Made by a program: the position numbers and the translations under genes. Of a DNA stretch of 64,000 nucleotides, positions 48,312 to 63,504 are shown piece by piece (positions within the stretch are counted from its first letter, which is position 1; each line of letters starts with the position of its first letter). Under the pieces are notes generated by a model. It was given only the letters and a program-made list of their open reading frames with translations. It searched no databases and was not told the origin of the DNA. Source of the DNA: Mesaphorura yosii (Eukaryota > Arthropoda > Collembola > Poduromorpha > Tullbergiidae); NCBI GenBank assembly GCA_009869945.1, contig WIXG01000169.1, positions 1-64,000 on the forward strand, given 5' to 3'.

Positions 48312-51300
48312 GTAAGCCAAATCTCTCCTCTCCTAACTCCTACGTTTCATTTGGCGTTTGCATTGTATTGGAATTATTTCAACAATTTCGGGTATTTAAG
48401 CCCATTTTATTGCAATGGGACAAAAGTTACTCTGTGACTCTGCGCACGGGCATAAATGGGTTTATTAATCATTACATTATTAAAACCGCGCCAATTTCCG
48501 TATCTGCGCCTGGAATCTGAGCCGAGCTCGTAATGCAGTGCAAGTCTACACGGAAGCTAGACGAGGCTTTGGGAAAGTACATATTTTCTCTTGAGCTTTA
48601 TGTCCAAAGTAAGATCCGGTTTAGTGTAATTTGGTACATGCCTAAACCATAATGAAACACTAATGAGGAGATTTCTCTCTCTTCATTTATTCCGCACAAC
48701 GGGATCGCATGCCATGGTCATGCCATGCGGTAGTAGAATGCAGCTACGGGCACGGCTTTGCAGATGCAGCACAGGCAGGCACTTAGTCGTCGTCGAGAGA
48801 GCAGGAAGTGAGAGAATTCTGCAACAAGGAAAGGATTTAAGTTTACAAACAGAATAATGATACTCCACGCCCGCACAAGCCAGTGAAAGCTCGGGCACGG
48901 CACGGGCTGAGGTGCGGTGAGGGATTTAAATTTTCAATCTGTATGCAGATCTTGTCATTTGCTTTCACTATAATGACTCCATCATGCATTGAACTGCAAC
49001 TACTGCTCACTACTCAGATCGGACATTCTTAAGCATTTGCATATATTGCAGTCATCACTGCTATGCACCGGCACGGAAGTATTGGATTCGAATTTGAATG
49101 CTACTTTGCTTAATTAAATCTTTGAGTTACACCGCACTGCGCTCAAATTACTTCTTGGCTTGTTCGCGGCTAACCTCAGCCTCTATAAATCCAACTAATT
49201 TGTCTTACTGAATCTGCTTATTGTCAAGCTAAGTCCAGGCATGGTGCAATGCAACAAACGCATACGAACGCAATTTTGGCAGCATAGCTCAGAAGCCCAA
49301 CGCTACGAAAGCATACCAAGCTTTATGCTTCATGCGTCACTTTTATAATTACCGCAGGTGTGGCATAAGCAGTGTCGTTACGTCAAACATCGCGAGTACT
49401 CCACGTCTGTCAAAATGTCTACTAGCATAACATTGAACCTTCGCGTATGAAGTTGCGTGGAATCATTTTTATTCGAGTATGACATTGATTTTTATCGTTC
49501 TGTCAAATTGTGACAAACAATTGGGTAGAAATAATGATCCTATCTTGTCTGTCTTACGACACGACGTGTATTTCAGTGAGAGGCAATGCAAGGCTGGTAA
49601 CATGCAACATGTGTTTTTCGGGGATTTGTATGCAAATAAATGTGCCTTCGATTTTTACCGGTTGAGTCTCAGTTCATTGTTTGAGACTTGGAGATGGACT
49701 CCTACTCAAAACCTTGGCATGGGTCATAGTGCATAGCGTCGAGATAGGCATCATGAAGATTTCACGGTGTGGTCTGTATGAAGAAGTAAGCGCCAAGATT
49801 CGCATTCATTATTTATTAATTTACTTTCTTGTAATTTTCCCACACTTCATTGTAGGGGCTCTGTCTAGTCGGCCTCGGAGCAAGAAGGTAGAGTAAATCT
49901 CCGCTGGACTTGGAGGAATAGAATATGCTCCAGCTTATAGGTCATTATAGTGTACTGAGGTCTTGTAACAATGGGCTCATCTTCTCCGGTCTGTAATTTT
50001 CTCGTCTACTTTATTGCCAGCACTTACAAATAAATGATTAATTCTGGAGCTCGTAATAAGAGGCCATAACTGGAAATAGAGAGGAAGCCAGACATAAATC
50101 TGGCGCACAAAGGTTCCAACAGCAGCGAGTGAAGTACGAGATGGATGGATCAGACGAGATCGAGTTATTCATTTTAACATTTCATAAGGACGGATGATGA
50201 AGGTTACTTGGGAGGGCATTAGTCTCGCAAAAGGCTTACGCCGGTCGCGACTCGCTTGGAGAATAAGGTGGAAATAATCCGGTACCGTAAGAACATGCGG
50301 CTAGAACCTGTCCTGTGCTCCGACCAGAGTGCAATAATGCTTTCACTCTTTCTTCTCTTCTACCGCTAATGGGTTAGAAAGAAGAGCTTTTTTACTTATT
50401 TAATAAGACTGCGGTTCTCACGAAAAAGGATTCAACTCTCAAAACCAAGCCGCTCGCCTCGGTCTACTCTGCATCCTTCGGCATGCTTTCAATGGCACAA
50501 CAGTGTTAAGTACTGCCAACTCAAAAGACGAGAGTATACACAAAGCAAATTACCGGCGGTTCATTGCATTTCTGTGTTCTTGGGTTCTAAAAATATTTAT
50601 TCAATGTCATTGTTCCATGAATTTCGACCCACAGATTTTCGAGTGCACTTTTCTAACATGCGCCCTCCGTATGAATTAATCGCTAAAGAGAACCGAACCA
50701 AGCCGAATAACGAACCCCTTTCGAGCATTAAGATGACAATGTCGTAAATCCAGTGTACTTGATAGCATTTACGATTTTTGGCCCGTGGTGATGAAATAAA
50801 TACCAACCACGGCACGCACATGTACTGTTAAGGATGCACTGCATGCGTGGGATTAGCAGGATGAGGAGATGAAATGAAAGAGTGGGCACGTTACCGAATT
50901 ACTCGGTAGTGAAAGCAATAGCAATGATAAAGCACAGCATAGCGCGTAAAAGGAGGTGAGGGTGGGGAGAAGGGCTGCTAAAAATTACGTTTATAATGAT
51001 TCACATGGGCTCTCTAAGCATTATTATGATAAGAAGAAGGAGCACTATTCAAAAAATAGTCTGAAATTTCTCGTATTTCCCATGGGAGAAAGACAAGAGG
51101 AGAGTAGGAGCCAGCGAGGACGGGAGAAGAGGGAGAACGTACACGGCACGCACGCAGTTAAGGGGAGGATGCTTTCCGTCTGTTAGTCAGTCTGGTTTTT
51201 AGACTAAACAAAAAATGAATGCCTTTCTCCTACTTTTTTGGTGCTTCCTCTTTAGTACCAGTGAACTGTTCGAAAGCGAAGAAAAGAGACATAATAATAA

Positions 51301-54300
51301 TGGTATAATAGTATGCATATTGTAATCTAACTATTCTTCAACTTATGCCCACCAACTTTCTCTGCTCAACAGACTTGACGCACAGAATCTGTCCATGTGT
51401 TACGCTGCGGCTCTGTCCTGCCTTTCTTTGCATCCGTCGATTGACGATCTTTTCACTTGCTTGCTTCCTGAAAATCTATCGCAACGGCTCTGCAAACCAC
51501 TGAGGAGGAAGGAAATGAATTGCATTCTTCACGACGAAGTCTGTCTCACATTTCATTGATACTTTCGCCCTTAATATACTGCCAACGTCTGGTGCTGCTT
51601 TCCTCAAGGGGCCCCGAACAGGCCAATAACATGTTAATGGCACCGGTTCCTCTTCTTCCACTCTCCCAAAGTAGGAATTACTCAGGCGCGGGAGACATAT
51701 TTTGGATTTTTTTCATTCCGATGAAAACCTGATTTTCCGAGTTGTTTGATTTCTCATCCGTGAAAATACAAAACATAAAAACAAATGCTTGTGGCTTTAG
51801 CTTTGCTGCCATTTAAGTCGATTTGATGCTTCGTTGTTTCTTTCATTGTGCCCTTGGAAAACTAAATGATTTCATTCATCTTTCTCGTCTTCAAATAAAA
51901 TTAGTGTGAACTAGGTGCAGGCAATTTAAGGCGAGGCCTTTCGCAATGATTTGGTCTTTATGTTGAATTGAAAAACTTTCCACCCTGATTAACTTGGAGT
52001 TTAGTTCTCCGCTGCTCTTGCTTTGACTTTTGGCCAGTCACTTGTGCGTTACACGTGCCTAAGATGGCACACAAATTGAACATTTCAGCCGGCTGCTCTG
52101 TAAAAATTTTATCTCCAAAAACTACTTCACTATTGAAGAAATGACCTAGATTAATTTATTGAGATAATTATCGTTTGCCTTTACCTTCGAACAGCTCTCC
52201 AGTAAGTGGTGGAATAGTCGCCAAAAGCCAAAGTGCTTTGAATTACATTAATGGATCTGGATGTGGGTTAACGGTTACAAATTTCGCACTGAATAAGAAA
52301 CCTGGGAATTATAATGGATCTGGTTGATAGTGTAGGTGTTTTGTATCGCGCTTCGTTGAGCTGACATTTTTCGGCATCCAGCAAAACGAGTTACATTATT
52401 TACACCACACTGGTAAACGAGGGCTTGTCTCGGTTGACGCTCACTTGTCTTGTTATTTGGTTATGGTTGAAAAAGCTTTTCCCAATTTAACTCATCAAAA
52501 GCGTGCATTATTCTAAAAGCTCAAAAATACTCGTCTGTATTTACTTAGGCTGATACAAACTTGGCATTCTCGGCGTCTAATATTTATGAAGCATAAAATC
52601 ATTCTCTTCATATAATCGACCGAATCGCACATCTTAACAGCGCTGACTTCTTCGCTATGAAGTACCAACCTCGAGAGGCTTGGCTTGTGATGGCAAATTA
52701 AAGCTGGGCTGTCTGCAAAATTAGATCAACTCCGAAAGCCAACAGCCGAAGCAAATTGTTTACATCGTCGGCCTTTTATTCGCTGGAATGTAAAGAGATT
52801 TCAGAGGAATTTTTAAATTGAAGAATACCAAGTATTTTAAAAACCGCAAATTGGTTGTTTTCCAGCATCGCAACTGTTCTCAAGTGCCAATAATGCCATC
52901 CGAATGCGTAAGCCCGCACTAACTACGCCAAATGCGGACGCACTTCCAACGCATCTGCGAAGTGAACGTTCATTTCATGCTTGCCTTGCCGTAATGGCCA
53001 TTTAACTGGCTCGTGGCATGTCTCAGTCGATGCACGAAAGACAGGATTTTGCGAATACGGAGTAGGCGAGCAGCCTTCGCATCGCACAAGATTGCCTGAT
53101 TCACACAATCTAATACAATAATGATAGCGGTAATAAAGCCTATAGCATCATAATGTAATTGGGTCATATATTTTGATGATGGCTTTTAATTGCTCACAGC
53201 GCAACGTGGAACGCGTGCAGGCCATCGCAGCTCGGAGTGAACGGCCATCATTATGTACACGTAACATTCAAATTAATGACGTATCAAATGCTTTACTTTT
53301 ACTTTGGAGTAGCGAAGTGATGTTCGCCTTGAATGGAACCTCTTCGAATGACAACTTGACGGGCAGTGCTGAGAAAAAAGATAACGAGCACAATTAACTT
53401 TCCATTTCGCATGACGCCAAGTAGCAGTGCTCAACCCCAAAATGCCGAAGGAAAGCCATTTCACAAATCAGAGTTTACTGGCAGCCTAGTTCGCTGTTTG
53501 CTAAATTGTGAACGCAGTTGCGTTTAAGGAGTTCGAGTGCACGTTAACATAATTCAGAACACCACAAATTTGATGCAGGCGGGAGCGCATCAAGGGAACG
53601 TAAACGAACTTGCTTCACCGGGCGGTTTGCTTTTTAGTGAAGGTTTGCACACTTTACAAAAAGTAATACAAACAAGCGTAAAACACGTACAGCACTGCAA
53701 ACGGCAAGCGCGAGTTGGAAATTTTGGGAACATGTGTTTGAGATTCTCATCGCGTTCGCGCAGGCATCGCTTCGTTTTATTTGCACACATGACCATCTCC
53801 TAACCGGGTGCTGGGATGAAAATATATTATATCTTTAAGCATGAGCCATATGATGATCCTGATGGTTACGGTTCGTGCATTAAGGAGAAAGGGTTTGCAT
53901 TTGCCAAGGTAATGAGAAAAATTCAGACAACTTATTGCACCCGCACTGCTTGCACTCATTCTCGCCAGTCGCCTTCGCCTGAGCGTGTGAATGCGAACTC
54001 TCGTAGTGCCGCAACCGTCCGCCTACCACACCGTTCCGAAAAGTTCAAAAATAATGTAGCAACATCCGAATAAAAACATTCCCGAGAAAGTGCCCGCTTC
54101 CAGTCCTTAGTTTTAGTTTTTGCCATCAGCATTCTGGTCTGATACTTGATGCGTTGCTCTCATTCTCAGATGCACTGAGAAAAATGAGATGATGGGTTTT
54201 AGTATTATGGGAAAAGCAAATGAGCATAACCAACAGCACATGTACACGATTCACGCGTACACACGGTGGCGGTACGAGGAAAAAATATTCGGTTAAACGA

Positions 54301-57300
54301 AACACTTAAAAATATTGAATATGCTCACTCGCCGTGGCCAGAAGCTGTTTGCGAAGCTCATGACTCTAATGCACACTCGCACTCGTGTTCTTGGACTGAA
54401 ACGCGTAACGTGGTTCGTTCACTGCGTTTGTACACTGTTGTAAAATATGATTTGATGAACTGGAAACACGCGATCGCATAAGAAATGTGAAATTTAAGAA
54501 AGAAAGGCCGAGACCGAGAAAACTGGAGTGAGACGCGAGTGTACACGTAAATTGGTTCTTCCTTTCTTCGGAACATTAAGACTTTCGCCTACTCATTGAA
54601 CTTTTATATTTATAACTCTGGCCGTATTTTTATCTCGAGTGTGTATGCTTCAGTTATTAACCTCACTTTGAGACCGACCGAAAGTGAATGATTTTATTAT
54701 CTTAAATAATCCATCTGGCACACTTCTGCTTGCCATGCCGGCACGCTTTGCTTTTGTGGTAACCAATATTCAATTTTGGCTTCGTTCTTCATCGTTTTAT
54801 GGCATGTGAGACCTAAAAATTGTGTAACGTTAATTAAGGAATGTGCATTATTCAAGGCTTAAAAGTGCTCCCATATTTCATAACAGCAATTTCTTTGCTC
54901 ACTTCAATTTCTGTGCCAGACTGCTTAAAATTTAATCTGAGCTCCTGAGAATTCTTGAGACATTCAATTCCATTTCAAGCTTTCTTGTCAAAACATTCAA
55001 CCATTTGGGAATTCAGTGCAAATGGAAAAAGCCAAATATTTTTGTCACCGCATGTAAATAAAATACACATTAGCATTAGCAAGGGAATGACACGAGAGAC
55101 GAACCTTTTGTACCATGTGCATACAAAATGCTGAATGCACTGAGCAATAGCGGAGCAACCAAGTTGGATAAAAATTATTCAACACATCATCAATCCTTTT
55201 CACATAATTTTTTTTGTATGTATTCTTTAGCGTCGCGTCACCGTTGCTAAATGTTGGTTGGTTAACAGTTCATTTCTCTCCAGTCAGTCGGTTTTTTCTT
55301 GCTCGTGTTCGTTACACGCATACATTTACTCCAACTCATTTTCACACAAATTATGGGCACATTTATCAGCATCATCAGAACTGACATCCGGACTCCCTGT
55401 TGAACCGACTCTGAAATGCATGGCGTAATGGTCGTGTATTTTGAACTTTCTTTCTCAGAACTAAGAACATGATTCATTTGTATCGGTGGTTGATTTTTAT
55501 TATTCATGCAATCCATGCTGTTCTCATCACTCTATTGCTAGCGAGGCCATAGTCCAAGACCTTCGAGTACTGCGTGGCACCGTGCGCTTGGCTGATGGCT
55601 TTCTTATAACATTATATACGTATGCGTGGAGTAACAGTGCATGCATTATTCGTAAGTACACGACACGATTCATAGTCATAAGCAGGTAAGTATAATTTGA
55701 TTGCTCACCGTAGACTGAAACCGTAGCCGTGTTCCATGACCGAGAGAGACGTCGACGTAAAAAGGGTCGAGTCTGCCAGTCTGGCTACTGGTCTGTGTTT
55801 TATTATTAATCGAACTTTTCCAACTAGTAGCGACTGCAGCTACTACTACACGAGCGACGCACGCATAGTTCTGAAGGGAGTGTCTCCTAAATGAGTTTTG
55901 GCGACATGCATGCATATTGCATAACAAAGCAACGACGTGAGCACTGAGTCCGGTACAGGTAATAATGAATTGGAGCCGGCGAGCACTGGCGCCAGTACGG
56001 TTCGGCAGGCAGGCACGCATTGCTATTTTCAGTGACTCATTCCAAGTTACGATGAAGTCTGAAATCTGAGTCCGGACATCACGTTCCTGCTCTTTGCCCC
56101 TGCACTTTCATTACGATTTTTGTCATCGTAAACAATAATGCCAATCATAAACTTCAAATGATTACTAGACTAGAACCGCGTCACCATCACAGTGACAGTT
56201 GTATCATCCGTTTTAATGCGAAGAATTCTTAGTGATGTACTTGGGCTTGACATACAGGACGTGCCTTTAATTTCAAAACTATTTGTAACCTCACGTCAGG
56301 TACGTCAGTCATTTGGCGTCAACTACGCAAACAAGGGCCGTTGTCTTTCGTAAAAAAATGCGAAGCTAACAAAGCTAAGTCGTTTAAGAATTTAATTGGT
56401 ACTTGTTCGGCAGACTTTGGGTGGAAGTGCCGAATTTTAATTACACACTAATTACAGCCAGTACCTTCACACTCATGTTGCACTCATCACAGTAACTCGT
56501 ATATCACCTCAAAATTAAATTTTGGAATGTCCAAGAGTGAATTATTGCGACTGGTGAAGAGATAAATGGTAATCGTGGGTCTAGACTCCATCCATTTGTT
56601 CTATTTTTTAATTTAGTGTACACCATAAAATGCGCCTGCGCACTGGTAAAGAACTCGAAGCAAAGAAAAATTAAGACGTAATGATTACAGACTGCTTGAT
56701 TCTCGGATAGCGGTGGAAAATAAAGAACTACTTATAAATAATGCCCGGTCATAATAACTTTACATTACAAGTATAATTTCCATCCGATGTTTATAATTAT
56801 CATCAAAGAAAGAACCGAATTCGAGTGTTTTTCATGTGCAACAAGGTAGATTGAGACTAATGTTTGATAATCTGAAGACAATTCATCTTGAACATGAACG
56901 TGGCGGCCTACGCTCGTTTTACTTTCTTTTGTTTCACGTTCGTGCTGCTGAAATATATCGCTTTTCTTTTGAACAAGGCAGAAATTATTTTTGTACATGT
57001 GCTACCAGTCTCTCTTGTACCACTGAACGTGGATCTGAATAAGGACAGGTACGGCAGTACTTCTGCCACTGCTTGGCTTGACTAGGATGCATTCAGTCCT
57101 ATTGTACTCGCATCTTCTTGTTTTACTTTTGCTGTTCTTTTGTAAAAGATTTACGGCCTGAGTTTAATTCTCACGAGACCACCAGGTAGCTGTTGTCGGT
57201 TTTTCACCGAGGTGAATTATGACTACATTATGCTCTATCTCCTATGCGGCCTAGTAGAGCCGAAAGCGAAGCTCCGGAGTCTCTGCTCTCTTATTACGAA

Positions 57301-60300
57301 AAATACAGTACAGTTACAGTACACGACGGAGCAAGTAAACAATACGCAACCGAGCACAACTTGCAAACTTGGAACTGGGGAAAATTTAAAGAGTCGCAAG
57401 CTCAGCACGACAAACTCACCACCAGCCAGCACTCGACGGAGCAGGGCATTAGTGTACGCAGTGCAGACTGCAGACATGAACGCGATAAGACGATCTTAAG
57501 GAAGCCACGTAAACCGACTGCCGGGAATAACAACGGAATGAAAGAGGGAGAAAGAAATATGTAGATTGCTTTTCTTCTCTCGTTCTTGAGATTCTTGAGG
57601 GTGAGAAGGACAAGATGTATTACAAACGATTATATGCAATAATATGAAAGTGTAATTTATGGTCGCGGTGGAAAGTTTCTCATTAGAGAATAATAAGAGA
57701 AGATCACAACCATTGTTGTATGACACGGCGACGGTGGTGTAGGAAGAAAGAAAGGTGGTAAGTCAGTGAAACCTTTACACTTTTAACAATAAGTGTCACA
57801 GTTTGTAATAATTCTGCGGCGGCGTCTCGTGTGAGTGGGAAGTTTATGCACGTAGAAGCCGCATTAGAATTTATGCACTGAGGCGAAGATGGGCGAATTT
57901 CAACATTAACGCCCGATTCAATTCGTAGAAAGAATTTAGCTTTCACCTTGACATTTGGTGAATGAATGGAAGAAAACCCGAACAAAGCACAACTTCTGAT
58001 TGATCCACGAGCCTGTTGATAAAAATTGTACCGTGGATAATAGTAGCTGAGTCGAATGCCAAAAAACAAGAATACAAGTTTTTTGTAAGATCTTTTGCCA
58101 TAATTTAAATTTTTATGAGCTGCTGGAATAACCGGAATGACTAGGCTTCTGTTTTGCACTCCTGCATTATGCGGGTGTACGCAATACGGTAATGTGTGAA
58201 TGGCTCCATTGTTCACGGGCAGCGTCTCACAATTTTATGCTACGCTGGAGTCCGAAGCAAACAAGGCGTGCAGCAGTGTAAATAAATGCTGCAAGCTCCC
58301 AAGCAAACTCAACTCTGTTCCAGCTGAGGAAGGTATATTTTTCTCGGAGTACTTCACACCTGGGTTGAAACTCAAGACGTGATAAAGAAATGCTTTGTGC
58401 TGGCTAAAATTACACAGCAAATTGTGTATTTCACAAAATTACACAGGCAATAGAAAGCGGCGACAGCGACTGGAACGCCGAGTTGTTAAGCCAGACTCTG
58501 TATTCAGTTCCATGAAATTGTTATTAAATGTTATTACATGACCATCATGCTTAACACATGAGAAGTTATTAACAATTTCGCTCATCTATTATTCAGGCGC
58601 AAAAGAGTCTTTTGCGTACGCAGCGTTTATTAACTGTGTTTACATTTCACATAAAAATAGTTTCTTTGGTGGGAAGAATTCAGTTTCAATTTAATAATGA
58701 GAAAACGAATACAACTCTCCTCGGCGCTGCACTGCATTTGTTCGTGATTTGTGAACGTTAAAAGAAAGACTCCCAGACTTCATTTCGTAGTTCTGGCATG
58801 TAACCTGGCAATGAAACTTTTCTTAAAAACTTTACGATGTACACACAAGTTCCTTGTTCTTGTCTTGAAACGAAAACGCAATGTTTACTAATTTGGGACC
58901 TGCATTCTGTTCTATTCTTAAAATACAAAGTTTGGGGCTGGCGCGAGTGCCAGCAAGTCGACAGGAACGATTCAAGTCTCCACAAAACATTCGTGTACAA
59001 ATAATTTAATACCATTAATTTAAGCCCAGAACAAAGTACTTGTTTGTGCGTGAGTATATTTCTGTACGCATTAATGATAACAACTGTTCCCACAAATGGA
59101 AGTGAGAATTAGTGAGTTCTTACAAGCTGGGCTGGGTTCAACGAATCTGGGTTTCAGCATAAATTCGCACTTGTGCAAATACCGACGGACGTGTGTAGGA
59201 ATAAATGACTCCCAGAATGTACTTTCATGGCAAATTCAGTTCGTAAAATTTTCCAGAATACGCGGCAGAAATTTTCCTTTTAATGAAGTGCTGAAAGAAT
59301 TGTTGCTATTCTGTGTTTACTTCCTCAGCTGAAACTGTTGGCAATTTGTTCTTGTCTCATTTAAATGCAAATAATTCGGAAAACGAGTCATTATGGAGAG
59401 ACAGGTGTGATAATATATGAGCTTGTCAAAAGATGAAATGGGGTTTAATTTAATTTGCGTGATAGTAAACTAATGTTATTGCGTGTCAATTGGATGAATA
59501 GGGCAGAAAGTTTACCTCTAGCCTTACGTATAAAGAACACGTTCTTATTAGCACAAGCATGATGTGTAATATAGGGAAAAGAAAAAGAATTCAGCTTGCT
59601 GCTCGCAAGCGGGCTAACCAATCAGTAGAAAGTGATTCGAGTAAATATGATAATTAAGGAATAAATCAAATTGTCTTTTATTCAGCGATTTCATATACAC
59701 AATGAAAGATATGAATTTTACATCGTCCATTGTTAAGTAAACGCCAAACCAAGCTATTTTCGGCATATTTATATTTGAACATCCATGAATTATAAAGAAT
59801 GACACGGCACTCAAAACATATTTCCAGCACACCACAGCCCAGAATCTCCAGTCTAGAAATTTATGCTCGATTTCACAAAGCGGGCTAAAATTCCAGAAAA
59901 TCAAACGAGCCGCGTTACAATAAAGTTATTGGATAACATCTTACTTTGAAATGACTCCACAATTCCTGGAACCATTGAGTAAAGGGCATGGGCAATATAA
60001 TGCATAACTTCTTGACCCTTATCAGTGAGAATCCGGCTAGGGTAGGCACAAGCATCCAAATTTAATAGCTTTTCTGAAACCTACGGTTTTGTCATTGTAG
60101 CCTGGATCCTTATGGTTATATCTTTTACTGCAGCGCAGCGCGGAGCCTGCTGAGCCGAGCCTAAGCTGCTAAAGAGCCGCCTGCATGCGTTTACGTGGTG
60201 CGTGTGCAGTGTGAATGAATGAGATTAAAGAGTCAAAACGCTGTAAACCCTTTCTCAATTCTTTCTCGGTTCGTGTCGTACAATGCCATTATTATGATTA

Positions 60301-63300
60301 CCCAAGAAAAAAGGGTTACACAATAACAGAGTTTGACCTTTCAAAATATGTAACTTTAACTCTTTCATGTTGATCCCAGTTTTATTCTCCCAGCCTGCCT
60401 TGCATAATAAATTACCGAGTGTGTTGCATCTCGCTGCTCTAATGCATGCGAGCAGGAGATGACGCCCTGGAGTGTGTAAAATAAGAAATTTATTTTAGGA
60501 GAGAGCAACAAGGAAAAATTTTACAAGGCTACAAATGTCAATGGCTAAATTAATTTGTCAGAGAACAGTTTCTCACCTGAGGGGTTCTTACTGTCGTCTT
60601 CTCAAGCAACCTCCGTCTTGACTTCTTTCCTAAGATTCGAAGGTGTGTTTACTTTTCTCCAGCACTGCATAAATTAAAGCTCCTACCTCAAAAGTTGTAT
60701 TGTTGATGCTTGTTGAAGTAATTGTAATTGCTCTGGGCCCTTATTTGTTTCTTGACGCAGGAGTGCGGGATTACTTAATCAAATTAAACCGACGGTGGAA
60801 GACGAGTGAGAAAATCAGCGTTAGAATGGAAATTTTCAATTCCAATTCTGATTCCTTGTAGTGAGTCCAGGAAGCTCGTAAATTATTAAATAATAAATTC
60901 TGGGTTGGATCCCGCCTCCTCTGCAATATTTTATATTTGTCAGTTCTCCCTGCAAGGTAAGGTGCATATTTCAGTGCACGGACACGGACATGGGTTTACC
61001 GTTACTCAAACAAGTGTACAGATTAAAACTTAAACAGTAAACACCAACTTGAACTTTGGTCCGTCTGAACTTTCCACCTGAGCTCTGTCCAGCGTACTCC
61101 TACGCCTAACCCTTCCCGCAGCTCTCCAAGAAACGTGTTCCGAGGAAGAGCCTGAGCCTGAAAAATTAAAATAGCGCGTCGCAGATGAATGTAATCAACT
61201 AAATGGAAATTCCAACGATATTATATGAATTAGGGCAGTTATTTATTCATCCCACTCGGACAAGCACAAAATTCATATCCACAGCCACGCTTTTGTTGAG
61301 CCTTCTTACTTAGTTTGATTAAACTCCAGCGCCAGCCGTTGACGAAGTGGAGGCTTGATCAATTCTCTGATAATATCGACAGCAGACATTAGTTTGAAGT
61401 GCAATTATGGCACTCACCGATCGGCTTGGCTTAAAGTCATTCTGCGTAGGGCAGAGCGGCATCGGAATTTGTGAAGAATTTGACTTCATTAGCGTGAGTT
61501 TCCGTCAGTTGCCTGTTTCAACCAGAATTAATATTACGCACTTCCAGTCGTTCACTCACTTCTGCACCAAGCACTCGTGTTTGTCATGGACGTGGATTTC
61601 TGTCTTCCTTCTTCTTTCCCGTCTGGCCTGGTGTGGGAGCTTAGTTTCTGAATTCCCTTTGACATCCGAGCAGCACAGCGACAACGCGAGCCATGCAATG
61701 TTATGAAATTCGAGGAGACAAACATGAGACTATTTTGAGCTTATTAAAACTTAAGAGATACGAGTTGACAAGTTTCTGTTATTTGGGAATTTTATTTAGA
61801 TCAGAGGCGAGATAGCACGCGGCAGTATCTTCTCTTTCACGTAGTCATGTTGCGCTGTGATGACTTTCCGTTTCCCTTCCCCAAATGCAACTCAAATATC
61901 CGTATTTGGAGCTTCAATATACCAGGATGGCAGTGCTAAGATAAAGACGAGAAGTGAATTCTTCCTCAAGCACATGCAAGACGATATTGCATTACATGAG
62001 AGCAATGATACTGTTGTGTACTCGCGAGTCACCAAATGAGCTCCAATTCCAATTCCGACTGAGTAATTGGAAATTGAATGTCACGATTTCATCAGGCCTC
62101 CGTCTCAAACATTTTACGTTGGAGATGAAGACCGATGACGAAGCAGAACGCAAAAATGGTACGAACTGGCAAGGCATCAACCTTGTAATTTTGTTCCCGA
62201 CCTCAGTATTGCTGTTGCTCTGCTATTGCTGCTGTTTCCATTTACTCATTTGTTCTATTCCCGTATTGTACGTTCTAAAAGATTCCTCAAAGTACTACGT
62301 AAAGATTATTGCCAAAATTCATTCACAGTTATAGGACCAATTTACCCTCATCATTCATTTTTGTGGCTCGTGACATGTCACACTTTATCTAGATTTAATA
62401 TGTGATATGACTTTAAGGATACAATTTGGCGGCTTTGTTTTGTGTTTCCTCATGCACATTCCTTAGTGCAACTTGGCAATTGCCAGTTTGATTCAATTTG
62501 ACCGCGTGTGGCTGCACAATAATTTTGGAGCTTAAGCAATATTAGAATTGCATTGTGAAGTCCCGAGACATAAAATATTGCACTTATTATTGTACATTAT
62601 CACTGCGCGCACTTTCATAGCTCGCTTAAGGTTGTGGCCGTCGAGTTATGCTCGCTGGACAATGAAGCTCTTTGTCACGGAACGCAGAAACCGTAAGCCC
62701 AGTATTTGAAAGTGTGTAATGCGGTTTTCTATGAGCATGGACATGGGCCAGGATGACTGACTTTTTGGCTGCCGCTAGAATAACAATGCCGTGGTTTTCC
62801 TGAGCTGTCCTATCCCGTCATAAGCAATGAAACGCTTCGTTGTTGTGGTATGTGATCCTTTCCACATAAAAGAATATAACACAAGAAAGCATCAAAAATT
62901 ATTGTGAGTACTTTTTATCCCTTTTATTCCTCTCGGTCAAGATTTATAGGAAACATTTTCCAGCACTTCAAGTGCGTTACGGCGCTCTTCAGTTTTCAGT
63001 TCAATGCAGTCTTTCGGCTGGCCAGCGTGGTCATGCACTTGCGCTCGCCTTCGTTTGGGATTTTTGGATTTATTTTTCCTTCATGATAAATTGCTGATCT
63101 TCCTCCCATGTCGTGACTGCGTCTTATTATGTATTAATAGTTGGTCGTACTCGCATGCATTCAGTCGTATTGTGCGTCTTGAGTGTTACTCGTGGTTGGA
63201 ATCTATAAATAAAATATTTGATGGCAATAACAATAATCGTACACACAATATTAGTTTTATGGCCATGCAAATAAATGGGATTTACCCGTAGACTCTTTAC

Positions 63301-63379
63301 TTGTAAATCTCATCTGCTAAACAATAACAATCTCTGAGATGCTTATGTGTGTGAATTAAGATAATGACTTATTCCTCAC
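48312..63379. other. Probable intron or intergenic DNA, no confident exon
   Basis: This follows the donor at 48312. No exon with an Ig or other known signature was found on either strand. A purine-rich plus-strand tract lies at about 50940-51150. Long open frames near 57.2-58.2 kb on both strands show no domain and look like chance. Confidence 0.4.
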
Positions 63380-63504
63380 CATAATTGTAACTTTCGAATG
63401 AAAGATTGCTCCAGTAGAGCTCGGACGCAGCGGCAGAATAGCTGGGAATTAGCTGCAGGAATTGGACATGACTCTCGGTGAGAGTGTTTCTCGGCTGCCA
63501 AAAC
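63380..63504 (-). CDS. Candidate internal exon of unknown gene
   Basis: Bounded by acceptor TTGAATTTTAG and donor TTATG|GTGAGG, it encodes FWQPRNTLTESHVQFLQLIP and then SYSAAASELYWSNLSFESYN. The composition looks protein-like and the frame is open throughout. It would enter in phase 2 and leave in phase 1. I do not recognise the protein, and partner exons were not secured, so it may be a chance frame. Confidence 0.25.

Noticed and set aside
48312-48520. Open frame continuing past the donor of the plus-strand exon
   Set aside because: A strong GTAAGC donor sits at 48312, and the peptide after it shows no domain and a different composition.
48771-48800. TTTGCAG acceptor downstream of the plus-strand first exon
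   Set aside because: The phase required by the donor at 48312 meets a stop within eight codons.
52786-52801. GGAATGTAAAGAG, resembling the start of microRNA miR-1
   Set aside because: Only about the first 13 bases agree, and no pairing arm for a precursor hairpin is present on either side.
57704-58216. 170-codon minus-strand open frame, one of the longest in the window
   Set aside because: No domain, no clear splice borders and a composition like translated non-coding DNA; probably chance.
59335-59405. Possible exon after CTTCCTCAG with donor GACAG|GTGTGA, phase-compatible with the plus-strand first exon
   Set aside because: The short peptide (ETVGNLFLSHLNANNSENES) has no Ig feature, and splice-like borders of this quality occur by chance.
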